Assembly: GCF_946222985.1 (NCBI RefSeq)
Contig: NZ_CAMIFY010000002.1
Span: 31,052 to 95,051, forward strand
Source: an uncultured Corynebacterium sp.
GTDB taxonomy: Bacteria; Actinomycetota; Actinomycetes; Mycobacteriales; Mycobacteriaceae
DNA length: 64,000 nucleotides
Direction: 5' to 3'
The translations under genes were made by a program, and so were the position numbers. The notes under the pieces are model-generated. The model was not told where the DNA came from. It saw nothing but the letters and a program-made list of their open reading frames with translations, and made no database searches. Every line of letters starts with the position of its first letter. Positions within the stretch are counted from its first letter, which is position 1. Below are positions 1 through 7,569 of this stretch, one piece after another.

Positions 1-87
1 TTCTGGTCATGCCAAAGACATTAGGGGAGACGCTTTTCGACGGATGGGGTTCGGACGGTGCCGGGCCGAAGCATCGCGTTTTCCGGA

Positions 88-471
88 CTATCGACCGATC
101 TTTTCGCCCTCGGACGCCTGGTCCATCGCGTCGATGTATCGGGTGAGGGCATTGCGCTTCTGCTCGAGGGCGGCGATGCGTTCGACCATTTTGTCCCGTT
201 GCTTCACGAGCATGGCGCGCAGCTCGGGATCGGGATCCGCCACGATCGTGCTGCTCGGGTCGTTCAGGCACGGGAGCATGTCGGCGATGATGCGGGTGGG
301 AATCCCCGAATCGAGGAGTTCTCGAATGACCTGCACCCGAGAGACGAGGTACTCGTCGTATTCGCGGTAGCCGTTGTCGAGCCGGCGCGGCGAGATGAGC
401 CGTTGCTCCTCGTAGTACCGGAGCATGCGAGTGGGCACGCCGGTTCTCTTGGCCAATTCGCCGATGCGCAT
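88..471 (-). CDS. MerR-family transcriptional regulator
   Basis: A 127-aa one-component regulator. The N-terminus (MRIGELAKRTGVPTRMLRYY) is the winged-helix DNA-binding region of the MerR family. The rest, from about residue 75, is a helical region with an EQKRNALTRY stretch, suited to the usual antiparallel dimer coiled coil. There is no cysteine-rich metal-binding tail, so the effector is unknown. The start is set at the ATG preceded by GGAGGAG; an in-frame ATG 21 bp upstream is less likely because this Shine-Dalgarno sequence lies downstream of it. The gene lies 35 bp behind the reductase gene on the same strand, so the two probably form an operon. Confidence 0.85.
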   Translation of the reverse strand: MRIGELAKRTGVPTRMLRYYEEQRLISPRRLDNGYREYDEYLVSRVQVIRELLDSGIPTRIIADMLPCLNDPSSTIVADPDPELRAMLVKQRDKMVERIAALEQKRNALTRYIDAMDQASEGEKIGR

Positions 472-506
472 GCGACTCTCCTCCGCGTTCACGTCAAGGC
501 TACGTG

Positions 507-1223
507 TCAGAACTGCCTTTCGGACACGGCCGCGCGCGTCGATTCGGCCAGGACCTCGCGGAGTCGATCAGCGGACAACGGACGCCCCTGGTCCGCCAGA
601 TAATCGGCATGGAAGACCTCGAGGTCGGCCACGTAGATCTGGGTGTAGGCGCCCGACTCCGGCTCGGTGCGCCAGGAATCGGCCAGGGCACCGGCATCGA
701 TCGGGTCAAAGCCGAAGTCGTCGATGATCGCCCCGACCTTCGCCTTGGCGTCCGCGTCGTCTCCGTAGGTGGCGAGGGCGGACCGATCCGGGGACCCCGC
801 GGTCCGCGCGAGCCGAGGGATGTGGTGGGCGAGGATGTTGTTGAAGGCCTTCACGATCACCGCCCCGGGGAGCAGCTTTCGTTCGTACTCGGCCGTCGTC
901 AGCTCGAGGGAATCGAGTTCTTCGATGCGCCCGTCGCGGCTGGGGTAGTAGTTGCCCGTCGACAGCACGACGCGGCCGGCGAGTTTTTCGGAGGGAAGAT
1001 CCGCGTAGGCCGTCAGCGGGACGGAGAGGATCGTGAGGTCGCCGAACTCCGCGGCCTCGTCGACGGTCCCGGCGCTCGCTCCGTCGCCCAGATCGTCCAC
1101 GAGCTCCGTGAGGCTCTCGGGTCCCCGTGAGTTCGCGACGAGCACGCGATGTCCCGCTGCCACCGCGAGACGGGCGAGGCCCGATCCGATCGCTCCGCTG
1201 CCGATGATTCCGATTTTCGTCAT
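507..1223 (-). CDS. NAD(P)-binding reductase related to F420-dependent NADP oxidoreductase
   Basis: A 238-aa Rossmann protein with GSGAIG at residues 8-13, followed by the domain typical of the NADPH:F420 reductase/NADP-oxidoreductase-coenzyme family. The motifs VVLSTGNYY and VKAFNN match this family. It probably moves a hydride between NADP(H) and a flavin, deazaflavin or other small acceptor. Whether this organism makes F420 cannot be judged here, so the substrate is open. It heads an operon with the MerR gene. A near-perfect palindrome lies 15 bp upstream of its ATG, suggesting control by that regulator. Confidence 0.75.
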   Translation of the reverse strand: MTKIGIIGSGAIGSGLARLAVAAGHRVLVANSRGPESLTELVDDLGDGASAGTVDEAAEFGDLTILSVPLTAYADLPSEKLAGRVVLSTGNYYPSRDGRIEELDSLELTTAEYERKLLPGAVIVKAFNNILAHHIPRLARTAGSPDRSALATYGDDADAKAKVGAIIDDFGFDPIDAGALADSWRTEPESGAYTQIYVADLEVFHADYLADQGRPLSADRLREVLAESTRAAVSERQF

Positions 1224-1237
1224 GCAGACAGGCTCGC

Positions 1238-1259
1238 ACGTTCACATGAATGTGAAGGT
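1238..1259. promoter_or_regulatory. palindromic operator in divergent intergenic region
   Basis: The core TTCACATGAATGTGAA (1241-1256) is a perfect inverted repeat with 7-bp arms. It extends to a 22-bp repeat with one mismatch (ACG at the left end, GGT at the right). The symmetry resembles MerR-family operators. It sits between the reductase-merR operon on the minus strand and the monooxygenase gene on the plus strand, and could control one or both. The link to the MerR protein encoded here is inferred. Confidence 0.6.
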
Positions 1260-1327
1260 CAATGTGCGCGCGTCGATGCGCGGGAAATTTGACCTTGCCA
1301 TTGGTGTGGAGGTTGGACGATGGGGGC

Positions 1328-2653
1328 ATGACGGAACGCAAAATCATTCTCGGCATGGCATTGACCGACGGATACGGATCGTTGCCCGGATCGTGGCGAG
1401 CCCCGAACGTCGACCCCGGCAACTACTCGAAGGTCGAAGCCAACGTCCGCTACGCCCAAGCGGCCGAGCGCGGCGGCTTTTCCTTCGTCTTCACTCCCGA
1501 CTTCCCGGCGGTGCGGGGCAACGTCGAACACTCCAACTTCAACAACATCATGGATCCGCTGATGGAGGCGGCCGTGATCTCGCAGCAGACCGACAACATC
1601 GGCTTCGTGCTCACCGGGTCGACGACGTTCCAGGAGCCGTTCAACACCGCCCGGCAGTTCAAGACGCTCGACATCATGAGCCGCGGTCGCGCCGGGTGGA
1701 ATGCGGTGACGACGTCCGATCAACTGGTCGCGGCGAACTACGGCAAGTCCGTCGCGGATCGCCCGGAGCGATACCAGCGAGCCCACGAGTCGATTCAGAT
1801 CGTGCAGTCGCTGTGGGGGAGCTGGGAAAAGGACGCATGGATCAAGGACCAGGAGTCCGGGCGCTTTGTCGATCCGCGCAAGTTGCGGTCCGTCAATCTC
1901 GGCGGCGAATACGTCGCCTCGCGCGGGCCCCTCGCGCTGCCGCCGTCGGAGCAGGGGCAGCCCGTCATCTTCACGTCCGGGGGACCGAGCCCGCACTTGC
2001 TCGAAATCGCCGGGCGCTACGCGAGCGGCTTCATCACGGAGGTGTGGACGATCGACGAAGCCCGCGCCTCGCGCACGGCATTGCGGAAGGCGGCGGAAGA
2101 CGCCGGCCGCGATCCCGACGACGTGAAGTTCATCGTCGGCATCATGACCACGGTCACGCCGACGGTGCGGGAAGGGTTGGACCGTCGCATGGCGCTGTCG
2201 GGCGACGTCATCGAGGCCCGCCTGCCGCACCTGTCCGCGATGATCGGGGTGTCGATCTCCCCGCGGGACATCGATGTGCCGTTGACAGCCGAGCAGCTCG
2301 CGGCCGCGCATCCGTCGCCGCAGGATCCCCGGTCCGAGATCGCGATCAAGGTGGCGCGCGAAGGGTGGTCGCCGCGCGACATCCTCGCGCACGGCGTGAT
2401 CGACTACCACCCGGTGACGGTCGGCCCGGGGTCCGTGCACGCCGATCACATGCAGACCTGGTTCGAGGCCGGGGCCGCCGACGGGTTCTGGATGTCGCCG
2501 GACGTCTACGAAGACGGCGTCGATGCGTTCGTGGACGAGGTCGTGCCCATCCTGCGGGAGCGTGGCCTGTACCCGAAGGACTACGTGGGTTCCACGTTGC
2601 GCGAAAACCTCGGCGTTCCCGATCAGTACGGGCTGGGCGACTGGCTCAGCTGA
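1328..2653 (+). CDS. NtaA/DmoA-family FMN-dependent monooxygenase
   Basis: A 441-aa bacterial luciferase-like TIM-barrel enzyme. The motif SRGRAGWNAVTT near residue 120 and the GGPSPHLLEIAGRYA region match the nitrilotriacetate/dimethyl-sulfide monooxygenase branch. Such enzymes use FMNH2, supplied by a separate reductase, and O2 to oxidise organic nitrogen or sulfur compounds. The start is the ATG that begins MTERKIIL; it follows a GGAGG-containing leader, and conservation begins there. The adjacent divergent NADP-linked reductase might supply reducing equivalents, but that is only a contextual guess. The substrate is not predictable. Confidence 0.85.
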   Translation: MTERKIILGMALTDGYGSLPGSWRAPNVDPGNYSKVEANVRYAQAAERGGFSFVFTPDFPAVRGNVEHSNFNNIMDPLMEAAVISQQTDNIGFVLTGSTTFQEPFNTARQFKTLDIMSRGRAGWNAVTTSDQLVAANYGKSVADRPERYQRAHESIQIVQSLWGSWEKDAWIKDQESGRFVDPRKLRSVNLGGEYVASRGPLALPPSEQGQPVIFTSGGPSPHLLEIAGRYASGFITEVWTIDEARASRTALRKAAEDAGRDPDDVKFIVGIMTTVTPTVREGLDRRMALSGDVIEARLPHLSAMIGVSISPRDIDVPLTAEQLAAAHPSPQDPRSEIAIKVAREGWSPRDILAHGVIDYHPVTVGPGSVHADHMQTWFEAGAADGFWMSPDVYEDGVDAFVDEVVPILRERGLYPKDYVGSTLRENLGVPDQYGLGDWLS

Positions 2654-2760
2654 TCTGCCGGGCCGGGCCGCCACACGGCGCTGCCCCGGTGACGACGTCG
2701 AACGCCGGCCGCCGATTCTCGCGAAGCGCGCGGCGGTCGGTGCTCGGGTATGGTCCGCTG

Positions 2761-2793
2761 ATGAGTTTCAGGCTAAGACTGCAGTCCAGCTAA
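2761..2793 (+). CDS. leaderless upstream ORF (10-aa peptide MSFRLRLQSS)
   Basis: ATG at 2761 lies exactly 6 nt after a TATGGT box (2749-2754), the same -10-to-start geometry seen at many genes here. It opens an 11-codon frame ending in TAA at 2793. The Shine-Dalgarno sequence GGGGAAG for the next gene begins directly after this stop codon, so translation of the peptide would deliver ribosomes to the ytoQ start. The first three codons repeat those of the real gene (Met-Ser-Phe). It may set ytoQ expression by coupling. No peptide function is claimed. Confidence 0.45.
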   Translation: MSFRLRLQSS

Positions 2794-2806
2794 GGGGAAG
2801 TCACCT

Positions 2807-3247
2807 ATGAGTTTCAACGTCTACCTGTCCGGCGAGATCCACACCGATTGGCGCGAGGAGATCCAGCGCGGCGCCGAGGCAGCCGGCCTCGACGTCGAGT
2901 TCAGCGCACCGGTGACCGATCACCCGGCCAGCGACGCCGCGGGCGACCACCTGGGCGAGACGCCGAGCGGTTTCTGGCGCGATCACCAGTCGTCGAAGGT
3001 CAATTCCATCCGCACCCGCACGCTGATCGAGAAGGCCGACATGGTCGTCGTGCGTTTCGGCGACCAGTACAAGCAGTGGAACGCGGCCTTCGACGCGGGC
3101 TACTGCGCGGCGCTGAACACGCCGTACGTGACGCTGCACGATGAGTCCATCGTCCATCCGCTCAAGGAGGTCGACGCCGCGGCCCAGGCGTGGTGCACGA
3201 CCACCGACCAGGTCGTGGAAATCCTTCGCTACGTCCTCAAGGCGTAG
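2807..3247 (+). CDS. ytoQ: YtoQ family protein
   Basis: A 146-aa soluble protein with the YtoQ signature: VYLSGEIHTDWR at the N-terminus, a HPASDAAGDHLGE segment, then EKADMVVVRFGDQYKQWNAAFDAG. The fold resembles nucleoside 2-deoxyribosyltransferase-like proteins, and the family has no firmly assigned reaction. The start has a good Shine-Dalgarno sequence (GGGGAAG, 6 nt spacing). It follows a leaderless short uORF. It is convergent with the downstream serine hydrolase; the 36-bp gap contains a short CTCGA/TCGAG inverted repeat that may help both transcripts end. Confidence 0.85.
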   Translation: MSFNVYLSGEIHTDWREEIQRGAEAAGLDVEFSAPVTDHPASDAAGDHLGETPSGFWRDHQSSKVNSIRTRTLIEKADMVVVRFGDQYKQWNAAFDAGYCAALNTPYVTLHDESIVHPLKEVDAAAQAWCTTTDQVVEILRYVLKA

Positions 3248-3283
3248 CGGGCGCGTTCTAGTGCTCGACCGCGTTCGAGTGCT

Positions 3284-4729
3284 TTACGACGATCGTGGCG
3301 CGGCCGTGTCGATCCCCTCACCGTGGTCGGTCGGGGTCGCTTCGCGACGCGGGTGCATGGCCGACATCGCGGCGGCCGCCAGCATCGCGGCAGGTATGGC
3401 CGCTGCCGCCACGACGACGCCCGGTTCCCACAGCCAGAAGTAGCGCATCGGCACGCCCATCAGCATCGGCGCGGCGATGAGTACGACGGCCACCACGACG
3501 ACGGCGCCGACGATCCACGCGAGCGGTCGGATGGACCGCCGTTCGATCCATCCCGCGACGAGCACCAGCAGCGCGAGCCCGAACAGGGCGGACGGGACGA
3601 TGATCGCCGGTCCGCCCAAGCTCCCGATACCGCCCGAGCCGCCCGCACCCTCCGACGAGCCGCCGTCGGCGGCCCGACCCGTGGCTTCGTCGAAGGCCAA
3701 CGAGGTCAGCTCCACGAGTTCCTCTTCCCGCAGGTACCCGGACGCGTTGAGCAGAACCGCCGCCCCGTCGCCCGACTCCGGGTCGAGGTAGACGGCCGAG
3801 AAGTATCCCGGCACGGTGCCCGTGTGCCACACCGTGGGCGGTTCGTCGTCGTTCAGCGAGATGCGCCAGCCCGGGCCGTAGAGCTGGCCGGGGGTCGACG
3901 TCGGTTGCGCCTCCGAGAGCCCGTCGATGATGCCGTTCGCCGCATCCATCTGCGACGCCGCGAAAGTGGCGAGATCGTCGATGGTGCCGCAGACGTATCC
4001 GTAGGCCGCGCCGGCGCCGTCGTACCCGGTGTCCATCGGCCAGGCGAAGGGCCCGGCGAACCGGTGTCCGCGGGACACGTCGGCGCACGCTTCGGCTGAT
4101 GCTCCGACGTTCTCGGTGCCCGGCGTCGCCCGGACGGCGTCCTGGTACGAACCACCGGTGGCCGACTCGACGACCGCCTGCAGGACCATGTACCCGAGGC
4201 TCGAGTACTGGTGGACACCGGTTTCCCCGCTTGCCCCGTCACCGGCCGCGTCGGCGCCGTCGTCGAGGTTCGCCTCGACGATGACGTCGGTGGCCGTGGC
4301 GTCTGGGCGGTCGACGTCGAGAAGCTGCGCTCCGAATTCCAATCCCGACGTGTGGTCGAGCAGGGTGCGCACCGGCACGTCCGGGGCGCCGTCGACGTAT
4401 TCGCGGGCCGAGGCGTCGAGGTCGAGTGCGCCGTCGTCCGAGAGTCGCTTGACGACGGCCGCGGCCACCGGTTTGGACACCGATCCCCATAGGAAGGACG
4501 TGGTGGCGACCACGGGATTTCCGTCACCGTCCTGGCCGTATGCGTCGGTGCGCGTGACGACTCCATCGTCGATGTGGGCGACGGCGCCACCGGGGACTCC
4601 GAGCTCGGCCGCCGCGTCGGCGAAGTCCGAACCCGTCGCGGCGCGGGCGAGGTGCGGGGGAGCGAGGGCGAGCACGAGCAACATGACCAGCAATGCGGCG
4701 GATGGTTTCGGTGGCGAGCGCATCTCCAT
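3284..4729 (-). CDS. secreted/membrane-anchored serine hydrolase, beta-lactamase (class C/PBP) fold
   Basis: A 481-aa protein with a signal peptide (LLVMLLVLALAPPHLARA, about residues 13-30) followed by the beta-lactamase/transpeptidase-like domain. The SxxK motif is SVSK at 83-86. A YSS motif stands for YxN (in HQYSSLGYM), and HTG (in VWHTGTVPGYF) stands for KTG. From about residue 370 there are three to four hydrophobic helices, so the enzyme is probably tethered to the membrane with its catalytic domain outside. It could be an esterase, DD-peptidase or beta-lactamase-like protein; sequence alone does not decide. An in-frame ATG 6 bp downstream is an alternative start. Confidence 0.82.
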   Translation of the reverse strand: MEMRSPPKPSAALLVMLLVLALAPPHLARAATGSDFADAAAELGVPGGAVAHIDDGVVTRTDAYGQDGDGNPVVATTSFLWGSVSKPVAAAVVKRLSDDGALDLDASAREYVDGAPDVPVRTLLDHTSGLEFGAQLLDVDRPDATATDVIVEANLDDGADAAGDGASGETGVHQYSSLGYMVLQAVVESATGGSYQDAVRATPGTENVGASAEACADVSRGHRFAGPFAWPMDTGYDGAGAAYGYVCGTIDDLATFAASQMDAANGIIDGLSEAQPTSTPGQLYGPGWRISLNDDEPPTVWHTGTVPGYFSAVYLDPESGDGAAVLLNASGYLREEELVELTSLAFDEATGRAADGGSSEGAGGSGGIGSLGGPAIIVPSALFGLALLVLVAGWIERRSIRPLAWIVGAVVVVAVVLIAAPMLMGVPMRYFWLWEPGVVVAAAAIPAAMLAAAAMSAMHPRREATPTDHGEGIDTAAPRSS

Positions 4730-4782
4730 GGTGTGGTTTCTACGGCATGGAGCGGGGGACCACCAGTGCTCGGCGAAGATCG

Positions 4783-4824
4783 CGGCGGGCTACTCCGTCA
4801 GCTCGAACGTGACCACGTCGGCCA
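4783..4824. repeat. 42-bp direct repeat, copy A (displaced 3' end of the ASCH gene)
   Basis: These 42 bases are identical to 5691-5732, which encode the last residues and stop codon of the deaminase-like/ASCH gene (ending ADVVTFELTE). Copy A is not attached to any longer reading frame. The two copies bracket the glyoxalase gene, so copy A looks like a scar from insertion or duplication. Confidence 0.9.
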
Positions 4825-4902
4825 GCCCGCATGCGGGCGCGGTGCGGTTACCCCTCGGCCGTATCCCCGATCGCCGGGGTCTGCTTCGAAAGGAACGGCA
4901 CG

Positions 4903-5664
4903 ATGACCGAATTCGGCACACCCACCTGGCTCGACCTCGGCACCACCGATCTGGAGTCTGCGAAGTCGTTCTACCGGGACCTGTTCGGGTGGAACTTCAC
5001 CTCCACCGGTGAGGATTTCGGCGGATACCTCATGGTCGACGTCGGGGTTCCCGTCGGCGGTGCGGCGCTGAACATGAACGAGAAGGGCGAGCTCGACCCG
5101 GCGATGCCCGCTTGGTTCACCACGTATTTCAAGGTGGACGACGTCGAAGCGTCATCCGCCGCGGTCACCGAGCATGGTGGCACCGTTTTCGTGCCGGCGA
5201 TGCAGGTCGGCGAACTCGGCAGCATGGCGATCGTCGCGGCACCGTCCGGTGCGGCTTTCGGGCTGTGGCAGGCGGAGTCCTTCGAGGGGTTCGACACGTC
5301 CGGGCGACCGGGCACCGCGGCGTGGTTCGAGTCCTTGACCACCGATTTCGACGCCGACGCTGCGTTCTACCGCGACGTCTTCGGCTGGGACAACGTCCCG
5401 GAGGAACGGGCCGGCGCGCGCTACGTCACCAATGCGGCGGGCGACGCGGCCCGCGCCGGGCTCATGGACGGCCACGGCGTGCTTCCCGACGGCGTCCCCT
5501 CCCACTGGCAGGTGACCTTCGCCGTCGATGACGTCGACGCCTCCGTGGACACCGTGAAGGAGCTCGGCGGCGCCGTCCATCAACCTCCGATGGATTCGGC
5601 GCACGGCAGGTACGCCGTGGTCGCCGACCCGCAGGGCGCTCCCTTCGGAATCGTCGCGACGTAG
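4903..5664 (+). CDS. VOC-family protein, two tandem glyoxalase/bleomycin-resistance domains
   Basis: A 253-aa protein made of two VOC modules (residues about 1-120 and 130-253), each opening with the pattern W-(F/L)-(D/E)-L-x-T-x-D and containing a SAK.FY or DAAFYRD helix (ESAKSFYRDLFGW and DADAAFYRDVFGW). This double form is common in actinomycete enzymes such as putative hydroxylases, glyoxalase-like and resistance proteins; the substrate is unknown. The start is fixed by GAAAGGAAC just upstream of ATG 4903. The whole gene lies between the two copies of a 42-bp direct repeat, suggesting recent arrival. Confidence 0.88.
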   Translation: MTEFGTPTWLDLGTTDLESAKSFYRDLFGWNFTSTGEDFGGYLMVDVGVPVGGAALNMNEKGELDPAMPAWFTTYFKVDDVEASSAAVTEHGGTVFVPAMQVGELGSMAIVAAPSGAAFGLWQAESFEGFDTSGRPGTAAWFESLTTDFDADAAFYRDVFGWDNVPEERAGARYVTNAAGDAARAGLMDGHGVLPDGVPSHWQVTFAVDDVDASVDTVKELGGAVHQPPMDSAHGRYAVVADPQGAPFGIVAT

Positions 5665-5690
5665 ACGACGAGACGTCCGGCGGCTTTCGA

Positions 5691-5732
5691 CGGCGGGCTA
5701 CTCCGTCAGCTCGAACGTGACCACGTCGGCCA
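5691..5732. repeat. 42-bp direct repeat, copy B
   Basis: This is the second copy of the sequence at 4783-4824. It coincides with the 3' end of the deaminase-like/ASCH coding region, so this copy is the functional original or its restored version. Confidence 0.9.
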
Positions 5733-6408
5733 TGGCGTCGCGGGGCAGCCCCGGGTAGTGCGTGGCCAGGGCCCGGTGAAGTTCCTCCAGGGATGAGAAT
5801 CCGTCACGGAGGGCCTGCTCCTCGGAGAGATCGCTGCACTTGCACGGCGACACCTCGGTGACGTGCGCTCCGATGACGACGACGTCGCCGTCGGCCTTCT
5901 CGAACACCAACTGCGCCGGCCCGGGCCGGAAAGGGTCGTCGATCCGGATGGTCTGACGCTTCGACCCATCGCGGATGAGGGGCTCGTATCCCTCCCACAT
6001 GTAGATCTTCTGGGGCTGCCCGGCCGTGCGCGGGTCATGGGCGTGGGGCAGCAGCTCCGCGGCCGTGACGGCTTCGAGGCCGGCGCTGGTCCGTACGACG
6101 CACCGGATCCCCGGATCGAGGTCGAACAGTGCTTGCCGGGTCGCGCCGTCGGGCGCGATGACTTCTCCGGTCGTTCCATCGACGGTAACGGCCGCCACGA
6201 CCTCGTCGTCGGGGCCCGAGGCATGATCGCGCAGAACCGACGTCTCGCTGTGTTGACCTCCCGCGGCGCCGGTGGATTCCGGACCGAGGATCGTGCGACC
6301 CGAACTGGTCAACAGCGCGGTCGCCACCGTTCCGCCCGCGTCGCCGCTGCGCCGGCGAGCATGAGTTTCGGCCGCCGAGACGAGGTCCCGGAGCGTTGGA
6401 GTGAGCAT
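5698..6408 (-). CDS. cytidine-deaminase-like / ASCH domain fusion protein
   Basis: A 236-aa protein. Residues about 1-115 resemble the cytidine/blasticidin deaminase fold, with LRDLVSAAETHA, ATALLTSSG and HSE in GGQHSETSVLRDH at the place of the zinc-site C/H-A-E motif. The second zinc motif PCxxC is not intact; only one cysteine is seen, in GIRCVV. Residues about 130-236 form an ASCH domain (MWEGYEPLIRDGSKRQTIRI, then FRPGPAQLVFEK), a fold linked to RNA or modified-nucleotide binding. The ATG at 6408 lies 6 nt after a TACGTT box, suggesting a leaderless mRNA. Catalytic activity is doubtful because of the missing ligands. Confidence 0.72.
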   Translation of the reverse strand: MLTPTLRDLVSAAETHARRRSGDAGGTVATALLTSSGRTILGPESTGAAGGQHSETSVLRDHASGPDDEVVAAVTVDGTTGEVIAPDGATRQALFDLDPGIRCVVRTSAGLEAVTAAELLPHAHDPRTAGQPQKIYMWEGYEPLIRDGSKRQTIRIDDPFRPGPAQLVFEKADGDVVVIGAHVTEVSPCKCSDLSEEQALRDGFSSLEELHRALATHYPGLPRDAMADVVTFELTE

Positions 6409-6498
6409 GAACCGAACGTAGCAAAGCCGGTGGCCGCCGATCGCCCGGCTTCTCACCGGTCCGGGGCCGCTCGCGACACCCCCGCTATTCTCGGCTCA

Positions 6499-7569
6499 GT
6501 GAACACCCTGCGCATCGAACGCCACGACCGGCTCGGCACGCCGACCGATCCCGCTCCGGCCGCCATCGACGCCGCCCGCGTGTGGGAGCTGGCCGACGAG
6601 GCCGTCCTCGGCCACCCCGACTTCGCGTACCTCGCCGGAGAATTGGCGGCGTACGCCACGGAGGATGCGGCCGATTCGTCGGTGTTCCTCATGGCGTACG
6701 ACGGTGGCCGTTGCATCGGCTTCCTTCGATCCGATGCGCCGCGCCACGACAACGTCCATCACATCCACGTCGAATTCCGCGTCCTGCCCGGCGTCGACCC
6801 CGCCGCGGTCCTCGACGCGGCCTGGCCACGTTTCCTCGACTACTGCCGCGAGGAAAACCGCACGTCGATCACGTTCTGGGAGCAATCCCGGCAGGACCGG
6901 CCGACCATCGCGGCGGCCTCCGGTGATGGAGCGGTGGAGTCGACGCCCGTGACGGACTGGCTGGCGGACAGGGGATTCGTCCTCGACCAAGTCGAGATCG
7001 CCGGCACCCTCGACGTGGCGGTCGCCGCCACTGAGGTGGAGCAGGCGGGGGAGGCCGGGGGCGTCGTCAAGCAGGGGCGGTACCTACTGCGGACCTGGGC
7101 CGGCCCCACCCCGCCGGAGTTGATCGACGGCATGGCGCGACTGCGTGCGCGGATGATGATCGAGGCGCCGCACGGCAACCGGCCAGTCGAAGAGGAGAAG
7201 TGGGACGACGACCGCATCCGCCGCGAAGAAGTCGAGACGGTCGCCGCGGGGCGGATCGGCCTGTGGGCGGTCGCGGTCGACGGTGCCGGCGAACCCGTCG
7301 CGTACACCTACCTCGAGTGTCCGGGCGGACGTCCAGAGGTCGCCTTCCAGATGGACACGTTCGTGCGCCGCGCCGACCGCGGGCACGGCCTCGGAATGGC
7401 CGTGAAAGCCGCCAACCTGCGGCAACTGCGTGCATCGCGGCCGGACGTGGCGCGGCTGCACACGTGGAACGCGAGGGAGAACCAGTGGATGCTCGCCATC
7501 AACCGGGCGCTCGGCTTCGCGCCGACGTCGGCGCTGGGCGCGTGGGAGGCGACTGCCGCGGTCACGTGA
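6499..7569 (+). CDS. GNAT-family N-acetyltransferase (two-domain)
   Basis: A 356-aa protein starting at GTG 6499, 7 nt after a TATTCT -10 box with no Shine-Dalgarno sequence. The C-terminal half has the acetyl-CoA-binding pattern FVRRADRGHGLGMAVKAANLR, followed by TWNARENQWMLAINRALGF, the typical end of GNAT enzymes. The N-terminal half (SSVFLMAYDGGRCIGFLR) looks like a second, weaker GNAT module, giving an arrangement like mycothiol synthase, although it is not clearly that enzyme. Its last 8 bp overlap the end of the convergent alpha/beta hydrolase gene. Confidence 0.82.
   Translation: MNTLRIERHDRLGTPTDPAPAAIDAARVWELADEAVLGHPDFAYLAGELAAYATEDAADSSVFLMAYDGGRCIGFLRSDAPRHDNVHHIHVEFRVLPGVDPAAVLDAAWPRFLDYCREENRTSITFWEQSRQDRPTIAAASGDGAVESTPVTDWLADRGFVLDQVEIAGTLDVAVAATEVEQAGEAGGVVKQGRYLLRTWAGPTPPELIDGMARLRARMMIEAPHGNRPVEEEKWDDDRIRREEVETVAAGRIGLWAVAVDGAGEPVAYTYLECPGGRPEVAFQMDTFVRRADRGHGLGMAVKAANLRQLRASRPDVARLHTWNARENQWMLAINRALGFAPTSALGAWEATAAVT

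Noticed and set aside
1..87. Gene content at the left edge
   Set aside because: Open frames here are short and antisense to or extend into the MerR gene; no start, motif or ribosome site supports a gene.
507..1223. Naming the reductase as a true F420-dependent NADP reductase
   Set aside because: No F420 biosynthesis gene is visible and F420 use is uncertain in this lineage, so only family membership is claimed.
4825..5690. Insertion sequence between the 42-bp repeats
   Set aside because: There is no transposase or terminal inverted repeat. The repeats are much longer than IS target duplications and one is a functional gene end.
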